Below are positions 43,868 to 52,606 of a DNA stretch of 64,000 nt, piece after piece. How positions within the stretch are numbered: position 1 is the stretch's first letter; every line of letters starts with the position of its first letter. This stretch comes from Cyanobacteria bacterium FACHB-DQ100. Lineage in GTDB: Bacteria > Cyanobacteriota > Cyanobacteriia > Leptolyngbyales > Leptolyngbyaceae. The notes under the pieces are model-generated. The model saw nothing but the letters and a program-made list of their open reading frames with translations, made no database searches and had not been told where the DNA came from. The position numbers were made by a program, and so were the translations under genes. The stretch lies in the NCBI GenBank assembly GCA_014695195.1, contig JACJNW010000023.1, forward strand, positions 1 to 64,000, given 5' to 3'.

Positions 43868-45085
43868 TTAAGCACTCCGGAGCGCAACGATTGGGTCGAG
43901 TTTGGCAGCTTGACGAGCGGGAATCACACCGAATCCGAGACCGATCGAGCCTGATACCCCAACTGCAAGAATAATTGCCGCAGGAGATACCACTGCCTGA
44001 AGCGGCGTAAAGGCAGCGACGAGTACAACTCCCCCGACTCCAATCACCGTTCCAATTAAGCCACCCGCCGCCGAGAGAATCACCGCCTCGATCATAAACT
44101 GCATCAAAATGTCGTTTCCAGAAGCCCCGATCGCTTTTCGTAGCCCAATCTCTGAAGTACGTTCGGTCACAGAAACCAGCATGATATTCATGATCCCGAT
44201 GCCACCAACCAGTAGAGAGACACCGGCGATCGCCGCTAACATCGCAGTCAACCCACTGGTAATCGTGCCGACAATCTGCAAAATGTCTTTCTGAGTTTGC
44301 ACCGTAAAATCATCTTCGTTGACAATTTTGTGTCGCCGCCTCAGGAGGTTTGTAATCTGAAATTCTGCGGCTGGAATACTGGCTTCATCTTTGGCAGAAA
44401 CCGAAACAAACGTCAGATTCAACCCATACGGAGAAGTCCGTCCGGTAAGCGTACTCGACATCGTTGTGAGCGGCACATAAGCGGCATCATCCTGGTTACT
44501 CCCTAGAAATGAGCCTTTTGCTTGCAAGACACCCACGATCTTAAAGCTGACATTGCGAATGCGGATTTCTTCGCCGATCGGATTGCGATCGCCAAAAAAC
44601 CGATTCGCCAAATCTGCCCCCAAGGTCACTACGCGCTGATTCCGTTTCAGGTCAATTTCTGAAATAAACCGACCCTTTGCCACATCAAAGCTGCGGACGA
44701 TCAAAAATTCGGGAGTCGCTCCCACAATCAGCGAGGATGAATTCCGATTGCCATAAACGACCGGAAACTGAGCATTTTTCTGAGCGGCAACTCCGGAAAT
44801 CATCGGAATTTGTTCGGCAATCGCCTTGGCATCTTCCCAAACCAGGGTTTGCGGTAAGTTGGTGGTTCTCTGCCGCGCCTGCCCGCTTCCGGGAGTCACA
44901 AATAAAACGTTGGGTCCTAGCGATTCAAACTGATCTGCGGCAAGCTTTTGCGCTCCTTGTCCAATGCCAATCATGGCGATCACCGACGCATTGCCGATGA
45001 TCATGCCGAGCATCGTCAAACTACTGCGGAGTTTGTTGGCGGTGAGCGTCTTTGCCGCCATCTTTAGGCTTTCACCAAAATCCAT
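43868..45085 (-). CDS. MacB-type ABC transporter permease
   Basis: The 405-aa protein has the MacB/FtsX layout. One membrane helix near the N-terminus (about 20-42, LTMLGMIIGNASVIAMIGIG) is followed by a large periplasmic MacB_PCD domain (about 50-265) and three C-terminal helices in the FtsX domain (VGGIGIMNIMLVSVTERTSEIGLRKAIGA). Such permeases do not transport through the membrane directly but drive efflux through the adaptor and a TolC-type outer channel. It sits between the adaptor (12 bp upstream) and the ATPase (1 bp downstream). The substrate is unknown. Confidence 0.93.
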   Translation of the reverse strand: MDFGESLKMAAKTLTANKLRSSLTMLGMIIGNASVIAMIGIGQGAQKLAADQFESLGPNVLFVTPGSGQARQRTTNLPQTLVWEDAKAIAEQIPMISGVAAQKNAQFPVVYGNRNSSSLIVGATPEFLIVRSFDVAKGRFISEIDLKRNQRVVTLGADLANRFFGDRNPIGEEIRIRNVSFKIVGVLQAKGSFLGSNQDDAAYVPLTTMSSTLTGRTSPYGLNLTFVSVSAKDEASIPAAEFQITNLLRRRHKIVNEDDFTVQTQKDILQIVGTITSGLTAMLAAIAGVSLLVGGIGIMNIMLVSVTERTSEIGLRKAIGASGNDILMQFMIEAVILSAAGGLIGTVIGVGGVVLVAAFTPLQAVVSPAAIILAVGVSGSIGLGFGVIPARQAAKLDPIVALRSA

Positions 45086-45097
45086 TGCCTGCTTGCC

Positions 45098-46468
45098 TTA
45101 AGTATTTGTGTTATCGATTCTCTGACCTTCTGGCGGCTGGACGAAAATACGATCGCCCGCTTTAATTCCGTCTAAAATCTGAGTCTCGTTGTCAAAACTC
45201 AATCCAGTCGTCACACGCTGGAATCGCGGTTTATTGTTCTCACCCGGAACCCAAACGCCTGTTTGTCCTCTTTGGGTGGAAAGTGCTGCCGTGGGAACAA
45301 CCAGCGTATTCGGAATCGAATCGCCTAAAAAATTGACGTTGGCATTCATTTTCGATCGCAGCTTGTCGCGCCCCGTGAGAATGTCGATCCGCACCGAGAA
45401 TGAAGTCACATCTCGCTCAGTCACGGCTTCCGGGGCAATCAATCGCACTCGTCCCTTAAAGGATTCCTCTGGATAGGCATCGACTCGAATATCGACTTCC
45501 TGACCGCGCCGGATTTGCCCGATATCGACTTCCGGCACTTTCGCCCGCACTTCTAACCCGTTTGCCAGCGCAAAGATCGAAGTCGAAGCAGAACCATCTG
45601 CTCCTGCGGTTGCCTGTGTTGTCGGGGTCACAAATGCGCCCACGGTCGCGTACCGTTGCGTAATCACTCCTGAAAACGGAGCGCGAATATAGGTATCTTC
45701 GAGCCGATTTTGCACTTGTTGGAGTTGAGCGATCGCCGCTGCTAACTGCGCCTCGGATTGCCGAATTTCTTCTGGTCTTGCACCGTTCTGCCGCTGCGCT
45801 AATTGCTGATTCGCTTGATTGAGTTGCGCCTGTGACTGGCTTAGTTGCGCCCTAGCTTGGCTCAAAGTTTGGTTCGCATTCTGCTCACGACGAATAAATT
45901 CATCGAGCGAATTTGTCGAGATTGCCCCTTGGCTTGCTAGTTCACGCTGTCTTCGGGTTTGCGTCCGGGCAAACTCTGCCGCTTGCGTTGCATCTGACAC
46001 AAGACCTTGAACGCGATCGACCTCACCTCTTGCCCGCGCCACTTCTGATTCTGCCTGCCGCACCTCCTCGACACGGGTTCCGGCTCTGAGCTGATCTAAC
46101 CTCGCTTGCGCTTCTGCAACTCGCGCCTGAGCCTGAGCGCGCTCAGCTTCAATATCTTTGTCGTCCATTCGAGCAACCACCTGCCCTTGCATCACTTGGT
46201 CGCCTTGATCCACAAGCAGTTGGGCAATTTTTCCGGTCGTTTTGGGGCTGAGATTGACCGTCCGAATTGGAATTACTTCTCCACTGGCTGAGATACGTGC
46301 CGTCACCGTCTTCGATTCAACAGAAATTGTGGCGGCTTCCTGACGCGGGGCAAACTGCCGTGAAACTAGAAAAGCACCCCCTGGAAGCGCGATCGCGCCT
46401 GCTGCAAGTAGCGCCAATAGCCAACGGGTCGGTTTTTTACTAACTTTGCCAAAAAGGGGAACTTGCAT
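45098..46468 (-). CDS. HlyD/MacA-type periplasmic adaptor subunit
   Basis: The 456-aa protein has an N-terminal membrane anchor (LLALLAAGAIALPGGAFLV), a biotinyl-lipoyl-like half (VNLSPKTTGKIAQLLVDQGDQVMQGQVVARMD), and a long coiled-coil hairpin (about 100-235, rich in Q/A/R with many AQAR-type repeats). The second lipoyl half follows (YIRAPFSGVITQRYATVGAFV) with beta-barrel and proximal domains. The Gln/Ala-rich hairpin is the part that contacts a TolC-like channel. First gene of the operon; a 565-bp gap lies upstream. The gene order matches DevBCA-type exporters, but family alone cannot tell the cargo. Confidence 0.93.
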   Translation of the reverse strand: MQVPLFGKVSKKPTRWLLALLAAGAIALPGGAFLVSRQFAPRQEAATISVESKTVTARISASGEVIPIRTVNLSPKTTGKIAQLLVDQGDQVMQGQVVARMDDKDIEAERAQAQARVAEAQARLDQLRAGTRVEEVRQAESEVARARGEVDRVQGLVSDATQAAEFARTQTRRQRELASQGAISTNSLDEFIRREQNANQTLSQARAQLSQSQAQLNQANQQLAQRQNGARPEEIRQSEAQLAAAIAQLQQVQNRLEDTYIRAPFSGVITQRYATVGAFVTPTTQATAGADGSASTSIFALANGLEVRAKVPEVDIGQIRRGQEVDIRVDAYPEESFKGRVRLIAPEAVTERDVTSFSVRIDILTGRDKLRSKMNANVNFLGDSIPNTLVVPTAALSTQRGQTGVWVPGENNKPRFQRVTTGLSFDNETQILDGIKAGDRIFVQPPEGQRIDNTNT

Positions 46469-47033
46469 GAATCAAACTCGCCAAACTGAGAGCGAAGCGA
46501 TAATAAGAGCACGAACTTATCTACATTTTAAAGATGCAACTTGAGTGCGAAAGATTCCTGAAGGTTGATTCTGTAAAGGATAAGACCCTTCTTCACAAAT
46601 TTTAACGCGCTTTTTTAAGGACGAGCGTTTTCTAAAGCAGGATTGGTTCTCTGCACGCTTCTAGGCGATAGATTTCAAGGTTGAGATTTTCAAACTGGCA
46701 GAATGCTGATTCTTTCGTGTTGATCTCAAACTAGCCAGGGGAAAACTTAAAGTTATCTATTCGAGAAATCGAAGAGCGCAGCATTAGAAATCAGTATCAT
46801 GGGCATAGTGCTATTGCTGACACTGTGCCGGAAATGCTAAGAAGTTCTATAAACTGTCGTATTTTTTATTATGGCAGTTTTACCAGAACTAGGGAGATTC
46901 CGAAAAAGATGCAAAGCTGGGTGAGTTTTTTGTAAACCCGTTGCAAAGCGTTCGGATTCCGTTAAATCAGCCTGCATTCAGTACAATAAGCGCCTGAAAT
47001 GCTTTTGCCCTCAGCCTGTGACGATGACAGCCT
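46469..47033. other. long intergenic region without a recognised gene
   Basis: This 565-bp gap between divergent genes shows no convincing reading frame. It must carry both promoters. A TACAAT-type -10 box lies near 46981 for the gene at 47034. Several A/T-rich blocks and short inverted repeats occur, but none is convincing as an RNA gene by eye. Confidence 0.6.
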
Positions 47034-48068
47034 ATGAGTCCCTTGCCAAACCGCCCACCCCAGCCTCCTAAACCCTATGCCGCTCAGAATGCGGCTGAAG
47101 GCTCTACCATGCCCCAACCCTCAGAAGCCTCTGATTCAAAACACACGACTGTTCAGCGCCCGTTGGTGCGCCCTGTGGCTCGTCCACAGTCGCCTGCTCC
47201 GGCTCCGCCTCCAGCAGTTGAGTCTCCGTCAGAACCAGCGTTTGATCCGGCGAGTTTGAGACAGCAACCGATTCCCGCCCCAAGCGAACCGATGCAGTAC
47301 CGTGCCATTGGGTTACTGCGCGGTCGGTATAAAGCCTCGGACGAGCAATTCACCCGCGGCGAGATGATCACTGCCGATGGCACGACGATCGAAGCGGTAT
47401 TGCTCGGTCGCGTCATGAGCCTGGTGAAAAATCATTTAGACCTCGAACAAGAGCATCTCTGGGTTGTGTATCCGCGCACTCGCGAAAAGCAGGAAGATTT
47501 GCACGTTCAGATTGTCGGAGTTTGGGAGCCTGAAAATCTCAGTAAGCCTGACGAGGAAGAAGCAGAATCACCTGCATATCTGCCCTCCTCGGAAGTTGAA
47601 GATAACTATTTCTCAATTCGGGGAGAAGTTATCTTTCATACACCTGAAGAGAAGTCTGTTGTGGTGAAGATTCAGCAGTCGCCGCGCAAGAAAGACGATC
47701 GAGCGAAGTCTTTTAAGCTAAAGCTCAATGGTGAGTTAAGCGGAAAAGTGGTCGGTTATTTCTGGGAACTCAACGTCCAGCGTGAAGGAGCCGATCTCGT
47801 CATCAAGAGCGCTAAATCGATCGGAATGATTCCGCCTCGCAAAAAATCGAAGGAGGAAAGCGCTAGGGAGCGCTCAGGCGGTCGTCCAGGATTTCGTCCG
47901 GGCGGAAGACGACCGTTTAGTCCGCGTCCGGGTGGAGGTGATCGCCGACCCGCAAGTGTCGCTTCTGCGCCAGAAGCACCGCGTCGATCGGAACCGCTGC
48001 CCAAGCCCGTGAAGCGTCGGGCTGAAAGCAGTCCCCCTGCGGCAGATAGCGCGATTAGTGAAGCATAG
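47034..48068 (+). CDS. conserved hypothetical protein with Pro-rich head and Arg/Gly-rich tail
   Basis: The 344-aa protein has three parts. Residues 1-85 are Pro/Ala/Ser-rich and disordered. Residues about 88-270 form a folded beta-rich domain (YRAIGLLRGRYKASDEQFTRG; FSIRGEVIFHTPEEKSVVVKI; ELSGKVVGYFWELNVQREG), possibly an OB or RNA-binding-like fold. Residues about 275-344 are rich in Arg, Gly and Pro with RGG-like steps (GGRPGFRPGGRRPF). Basic Gly/Arg tails often bind RNA, but no named family was recognised, so an RNA role is only a suggestion. It ends in a strong terminator. Confidence 0.8.
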   Translation: MSPLPNRPPQPPKPYAAQNAAEGSTMPQPSEASDSKHTTVQRPLVRPVARPQSPAPAPPPAVESPSEPAFDPASLRQQPIPAPSEPMQYRAIGLLRGRYKASDEQFTRGEMITADGTTIEAVLLGRVMSLVKNHLDLEQEHLWVVYPRTREKQEDLHVQIVGVWEPENLSKPDEEEAESPAYLPSSEVEDNYFSIRGEVIFHTPEEKSVVVKIQQSPRKKDDRAKSFKLKLNGELSGKVVGYFWELNVQREGADLVIKSAKSIGMIPPRKKSKEESARERSGGRPGFRPGGRRPFSPRPGGGDRRPASVASAPEAPRRSEPLPKPVKRRAESSPPAADSAISEA

Positions 48069-48075
48069 GTTGAAC

Positions 48076-48104
48076 GGGCGGTCTTCGGATCGCCCTTATT
48101 TTTT
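48076..48104 (+). terminator. rho-independent terminator with TTCG tetraloop
   Basis: Eight-bp arms (48076-48083 and 48088-48095) enclose the very stable TTCG loop closed by C-G, and T's follow. It ends the gene at 48068 and overlaps the stop codon of the convergent hydrolase. Confidence 0.9.
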
Positions 48105-48950
48105 GTAAACGATGAAGCCTGCGATCGCATCAAGTAGCGCTTCAGGTTCATCCACTCGAATCAAATGTCCGCTGTTCTCGAAGATGCGGAGATCTGAATT
48201 GGGGATCGCTTGGGCAATTTCTTCAGAGAATTCAGGCGGACAAATCCAATCGTGGCGACCTGCGATTACGAGCGTTGGAGCCGTAATTTTGTGAAGCTGA
48301 TCGAGGACATCGTACGACCGCAAAAATCCGCCAAAGGCTTCGTTAATTGCCTCGATCGAGAGAATCGATCGGCGTTGAACCGCTTGAGTTGAGTCAGCCG
48401 TAAATGAGTAAAGCGGGTGCATGATGCGGAAATAATCGCTGAGCTGCTCTTCGGTTTCAAAGTTGCCATTCCAGAGATATTGCGCGATCGCGATTTGTTC
48501 GGGTCTGCCGCGTTCTTGCAAGATTTCCTGAGCACGTTTGAGAAAGCGAGAATCAGGGACTGTGGCAATCACGATCAAGTGTGAGAGGTTTTGGGGGTAG
48601 CGAGTTGCGTAAGTGAGCGCCACCATACCGCCGTAGGAGCCACCGATCGCAATAATTTTCTCTAACCCTAAATACTGCCGCAGCGCTTCCATATCCTCGA
48701 CGTTTTGATCGAGGGTATAAGTAGATTGATCACCTCTTGCCGATCGTCCTTGTCCACGATGGTCGAAGTAGACAAGCTGCATCTTGTTGCTTAATGCAGA
48801 AAAGGTCGGTTTGTAGGAAGTGTGATCAGCTCCAGGCCCTCCATGAATCAAAAAGGCGACTGGTTTTTCGCGCATTTGATTGCCTTGAGGAACAAGTCCT
48901 GCACCTTCAATATCGAAATAGATTTGTGTGCCTCGAATGTTAGCGTACAT
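48096..48950 (-). CDS. alpha/beta hydrolase, proline-iminopeptidase-like
   Basis: The 284-aa protein has the S33-family motifs: oxyanion HGGPGADHTSY near 37, FDHRGQGRSARGD near 64, the nucleophile elbow GGSYGGMVALTYA (Ser near 109), and a late acid/base region (AGRHDWICPPE and NSGHLIRVDEP, supplying Asp and His). The catalytic triad is complete. S33 members cleave N-terminal proline or act as esterases; the substrate is not known. It is a single gene convergent with the RGG-like protein gene. Confidence 0.88.
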   Translation of the reverse strand: MYANIRGTQIYFDIEGAGLVPQGNQMREKPVAFLIHGGPGADHTSYKPTFSALSNKMQLVYFDHRGQGRSARGDQSTYTLDQNVEDMEALRQYLGLEKIIAIGGSYGGMVALTYATRYPQNLSHLIVIATVPDSRFLKRAQEILQERGRPEQIAIAQYLWNGNFETEEQLSDYFRIMHPLYSFTADSTQAVQRRSILSIEAINEAFGGFLRSYDVLDQLHKITAPTLVIAGRHDWICPPEFSEEIAQAIPNSDLRIFENSGHLIRVDEPEALLDAIAGFIVYKK

Positions 48951-49073
48951 GAGCGTCTCAATGGGGGTTGCATCGGGAGCGCGATCGGCTCAGCAAATTA
49001 AATCTGCCGCAGAGTTCAATTTGCTGAGTTTCCGCACGGCTCAACCCGAAGCGCTGTACTTTTCTTCGTGGCT

Positions 49074-49349
49074 TCAGCATTTAAGCCGAAACTTTGGAGA
49101 ATCCAGCTCTACAAGGTCAAGCTGCTGTTCCCGATAAAGCTCGATCACAGCATAAATCAGGTTAATGTGTACTGCTTGTAGGCAAAGATTTGCACTAAGT
49201 AAGACGAATTCTGATTCACCCGCCCAAATCAGCCCCAAACCTGCTGGATCAAAAGCTTGATTGCTAAATTTTTTCTCCAATTCAATTTTGATCTGATTGA
49301 TTTGATGACGATCGATCTGCTCACCAGAAGCCTTATTAACGATAAACAC
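49074..49349 (-). CDS. small hypothetical protein
   Basis: The 91-aa frame looks like a real protein. It has a charged helix (ASGEQIDRHQINQIKIELEKKF), a short Trp/Glu stretch (AGLGLIWAGESEFVLL), and a C-terminal helix (YAVIELYREQQLDLVEL). No family was recognised. It lies on the same strand as the hydrolase, separated by about 120 bp that contain a hairpin (48990-49027). The gap to the next gene (49350-49609) holds only a pyrimidine-rich stretch and a short inverted repeat. Confidence 0.5.
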   Translation of the reverse strand: MFIVNKASGEQIDRHQINQIKIELEKKFSNQAFDPAGLGLIWAGESEFVLLSANLCLQAVHINLIYAVIELYREQQLDLVELDSPKFRLKC

Positions 49350-49609
49350 AACTTCTAATCTCTTTCCGAGGTATTCTTAATTTGACTTTACATTAGTAAT
49401 TTGAAACGAATCAAGTAGGACGTGAAAGCCCCGTCAAATTACCGTTAGATCAGATTAGATCTAAGCGAAATTGCTTATATGGTGACCTGAATTAGTTGTG
49501 AAGTGAGGAGCGGGGTGTCGTTCCCTTTTCAGCCCCCTACTCCCTACTCCTTTTAGCGTTTACAACTCAAACAGGATCACTATAGTTTTCTTCTACTCTC
49601 CAAAGGTAT

Positions 49610-50815
49610 TCAACTGCCGCGCATATCTTGCGGAATAAATGTTCGATCGCTCGGAATCGGTGCCACTGCCTCGGTCAAAGTAAACGTTCCTGACTCGATC
49701 CAATGCTTCAACTCAAGGGCGACCTGTCGCGATAAATAAACGCTGGCAAGTGGAGCAACCCGGACAGATTTACCGTCGATCGTTAATCGACCCGATTTCA
49801 ACTGAGCGTAACTTACAAGCCCAAAGGTTGGACGCACGCGGCGAGGAATAGAAAAATCAACGATCGGAGCCACCAGATCTTTATCGCGAACGGCACAATG
49901 AGTGATTACTTCTTCACTCAGCACAGGCAATGGAATGCCAACACCCAACATTAACGAAGCACCATAGCCGCGAAAATAGCAACCCCGTACCCATTTCGCG
50001 TCCATTTGTTTCGCATCACCAATCAGCGCCAGCGTAGAAGCAGGCCCGATCGGGGTGCGGTTTGGTAAGCGCTTTTGCAGCGGAAAATGTTGCGTTCCTT
50101 CCCAAGCAACATAGCCCACTCCACCACCAAGAAAGATTCGTGATCCGATGCCGATTAATTGCAGATCTGGATCATTGAGCAATGGCGAAATTGCGCCCGG
50201 ATTTGAAAAGACGGCATTCCCTAAACGCGGTTGAAGTGCGCCTAGATAGGTGTACAAGGGACGATCGCCGCCGTTTACTCCAACGATAAAATTTTGGTAC
50301 AGATTGCGAGGATTGAACAAATAGAATTGATTAATCGTATCGCGGGTAATCGTCGTTTCAAAGGACGAGCGCGGATAACAGTCCGTCACCTGCCCGATCG
50401 CACGTAGGTTCACCGCCTTTCCGGCAATCAAATCCTCGATCACATGACCGCCGCCGCGCTGTCGTTGCCGTACATCTGGAGACTCGCGATCGTCACTATC
50501 GAGCGGCTCTCCTCCACTGGGGTATTCAACTAATTGAGACGCGCCTAAATACAAATCCACCGCTCCAAACCCTGCATAAGCAGGCACGCCATCCATCCAG
50601 CACTGGCGAATTTTGATTGGCGGATCGGTCTGTCCTAAGTTCAGAATTGCGCCTGAAGCTTCCATCGGCTCGAAAGTTCCAGTCGTAATCACATCAACGA
50701 CTTTTGCCGTTTCCGTTACGCCCATTTCCGCCACTTGAGCTTTCACTTCCTCAGCAGTGCGAACGATCGCGGTTCCACGCTGAATTTTTTGATTAATTTC
50801 GGCAAGAGTTCGCAT
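49610..50815 (-). CDS. homocysteine biosynthesis protein (DUF39/HcyBio family)
   Basis: The 401-aa protein matches the DUF39 group needed in methanogens and some other anaerobes to make homocysteine from aspartate semialdehyde and sulfide; relatives occur in cyanobacteria. Motifs seen are EVKAQVAEMGVTETAKVVDVITTGTFEPME (given in part as DVITTGTFEPMEASGA), GGEP, GIGSRIFLGGGVGYVAWEGTQH, and the Cys-containing KWVRGCYFRGYGASLMLGVG. The Cys near 290 may be the reactive residue, but this is not proven. Cyanobacteria have a normal transsulfuration or sulfhydrylase route, so its need here is unclear. Divergent from ycf20. Confidence 0.82.
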   Translation of the reverse strand: MRTLAEINQKIQRGTAIVRTAEEVKAQVAEMGVTETAKVVDVITTGTFEPMEASGAILNLGQTDPPIKIRQCWMDGVPAYAGFGAVDLYLGASQLVEYPSGGEPLDSDDRESPDVRQRQRGGGHVIEDLIAGKAVNLRAIGQVTDCYPRSSFETTITRDTINQFYLFNPRNLYQNFIVGVNGGDRPLYTYLGALQPRLGNAVFSNPGAISPLLNDPDLQLIGIGSRIFLGGGVGYVAWEGTQHFPLQKRLPNRTPIGPASTLALIGDAKQMDAKWVRGCYFRGYGASLMLGVGIPLPVLSEEVITHCAVRDKDLVAPIVDFSIPRRVRPTFGLVSYAQLKSGRLTIDGKSVRVAPLASVYLSRQVALELKHWIESGTFTLTEAVAPIPSDRTFIPQDMRGS

Positions 50816-50853
50816 ACAGTTTGGATAGTCTTGTGATCAGGCGCACTTGAATT

Positions 50854-51186
50854 ATGCAGAATACTCGACTGAGTACGATCGTGAATACCACTGCGGCACA
50901 ACTTAATCAGGTGTTTCGCAATCCTTGGCGGCGCACGTCCTTGCTGATGATCGGACTGCTGCTCGGTTTTTTTCTTGGTAGTGCCATTTCAACCAGTGCA
51001 GGTCAGAAAGCGGAACTCGATATCGTGGAAGCGTTTTTTCTGCTGTTATTAACAGAAGCGGTGAGTCGGTTTACTTACGGGGGAAATGATCGCTTGCGTC
51101 GATCGCTCCTGATTGAACTTGCAAATGCGCTCAAGCTCGGACTGATTTACAGCTTATTTCTCGAAGCCTTCAAACTCGGAAGCTAA
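50854..51186 (+). CDS. ycf20: Ycf20 (DUF565) family protein
   Basis: The 110-aa protein matches the plastid and cyanobacterial Ycf20/DUF565 layout: a soluble start, two membrane segments (LLMIGLLLGFFLGSAIS and the helix with ALKLGLIYSLFLEAFKLG), and FLLLLTEAVSRFTYGG between them. In algae and plants relatives affect photoprotection (non-photochemical quenching). The exact role in cyanobacteria is unknown. It is a single gene, divergent from the DUF39 gene. Confidence 0.88.
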   Translation: MQNTRLSTIVNTTAAQLNQVFRNPWRRTSLLMIGLLLGFFLGSAISTSAGQKAELDIVEAFFLLLLTEAVSRFTYGGNDRLRRSLLIELANALKLGLIYSLFLEAFKLGS

Positions 51187-51309
51187 CCGTAGATTGATTC
51201 TCGCATACCACGAGGGAGATAGGTACGATCGTCGATGCCCGCTAGAATGACAAGTGGGCAGACTGTCGCGACTGCTTGAGAACACCTGATGAATGACTCT
51301 GGAGAGACC

Positions 51310-51516
51310 ATGACGGAAATTAACTGCGCTGAACTGTGTCAGAACGGCTGTGTTCTGGGGGATGAATGTCCAAACCGGGAGTACACCGAGAAAACCAGCC
51401 AATTTATCAGCGATACGCCGCTCGATAAGCTGCTAGAAATGGCAGATGAAGCGGTACGGAAAAAAGCGCTAGAGCGCATGTCAACCCCAACGCAATGGAT
51501 TCTCCCGGAAGATTAG
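51310..51516 (+). CDS. small cysteine-rich hypothetical protein
   Basis: The 68-aa protein starts [20 protein letters not shown], with four cysteines (C6, C10, C14, C20) in a tight cluster that could bind a metal or an Fe-S group. A charged helix with [15 protein letters not shown] follows. A GGAGAG lies just before ATG 51310; an upstream ATG at 51289 would add seven residues. No named family was recognised. Its stop overlaps the convergent dnaJ stop by four bases. The function is unknown. Confidence 0.65.
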   Translation: MTEINCAELCQNGCVLGDECPNREYTEKTSQFISDTPLDKLLEMADEAVRKKALERMSTPTQWILPED

Positions 51517-52508
51517 ACGGGTAAGTCCTTCCGAGGATTAAAAGTTTCAGCTTGCCGCAGCTTCTCGTAGAGTTCGCGTTCTTGTTCGCTGAGTTCTTTG
51601 GGGACGGCGATCTGAATTTCTACAATTTGGTCGCCCCGATCGCCGTTTACATCGGGGTAGCCCTTGTTTGCCAGTCGTAAGCGCTGTCCCGATCGCACTC
51701 CGGCTGGAATCACCATCTTCACCAATCCATCGAGTGTTGGGACTTCGACGGGTGCACCTAAGACTGCTTCACTCGGCGTAATCGGCAATTTACAGCTAAT
51801 GTCTAATCCTTCGAGTCGGAAAAACGGATGCGGTGAGACTTCAATTTTGAGATACAGATCGCCACCGTTCACACCTTGCTCCCGCAGCCGGACTTTTTGC
51901 CCAGTCATCATCGCAGGCGGCATATCCACTTCGAGCGATCGACCATCTTCGAGCCGAATGCGCTCCCGTCCCCCAGAGTAAGCCTTTTCAAGCGGAACCG
52001 TTAACCTTGCTTCTGCATCTCGCTTCGGCTTGGGAGGTCTCACGGTGTAACTTTCCTTCGAGGTTCCCGGACGAAATGGATCAGGTTCTTGTCTCGGAGG
52101 CGGCGGTGTTGCAGTACGGACGGTGCGAGTGGTTCGGGTCTGACGTGGAACCGGATCGAAGTCTGGTTCTGGTGCGGGAGTCTTCCGGCTGAGAACCTCA
52201 TCGAAGAACTCATTGAACGTCTTAAATTTGCCATAGGTCGATTTGTCGTCTCGTCCCCCACGCCCGGTTTGAAAGCCGCGCTGTTTCCAAAAACCGCCGT
52301 ATTGGTCATACTGCGCCCGCTTCGTTGGGTCAGACAATACGCCATAAGCTTCTCCCAAAGCTTTGAACTTGTCTTCTGCTGCTGTGTTTCCTGGGTTGAG
52401 ATCCGGATGATATTGTCGCGCTAAGCGTCGATACGATCGCTTAATTTCATCAGCCGATGCATCATTAGCAACGCCCAAAATCTCGTAATAATTGCGGAAA
52501 CTTTGCAT
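51513..52508 (-). CDS. dnaJ: DnaJ/Hsp40 co-chaperone, type II
   Basis: The 331-aa co-chaperone has the J domain at about 6-70 with the HPD motif at 34-36 ([10 protein letters not shown]), a Gly/Phe-poor linker rich in Pro/Arg/Thr (about 75-160), and the two C-terminal beta domains ([30 protein letters not shown], given in part). The CXXCXGXG zinc fingers of type I DnaJ are absent. It follows dnaK by 98 bp on the same strand and should stimulate its ATPase. Its stop overlaps the small Cys-rich gene by four bases. Confidence 0.92.
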   Translation of the reverse strand: MQSFRNYYEILGVANDASADEIKRSYRRLARQYHPDLNPGNTAAEDKFKALGEAYGVLSDPTKRAQYDQYGGFWKQRGFQTGRGGRDDKSTYGKFKTFNEFFDEVLSRKTPAPEPDFDPVPRQTRTTRTVRTATPPPPRQEPDPFRPGTSKESYTVRPPKPKRDAEARLTVPLEKAYSGGRERIRLEDGRSLEVDMPPAMMTGQKVRLREQGVNGGDLYLKIEVSPHPFFRLEGLDISCKLPITPSEAVLGAPVEVPTLDGLVKMVIPAGVRSGQRLRLANKGYPDVNGDRGDQIVEIQIAVPKELSEQERELYEKLRQAETFNPRKDLPV

Positions 52509-52606
52509 AGGAAAACAGAGCTAGGAGGGTTGAAAAGAAGCTTAGGGACTAGAGTGTAGCACTGTTTTGAAATCTCGGCGCATTCCTCTTTGTCCCTGGC
52601 TTCTCG

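Noticed and set aside
48928-49137. 69-aa plus-strand frame over the hydrolase start
   Set aside because: Overlaps two minus-strand genes and has no clear start or family.
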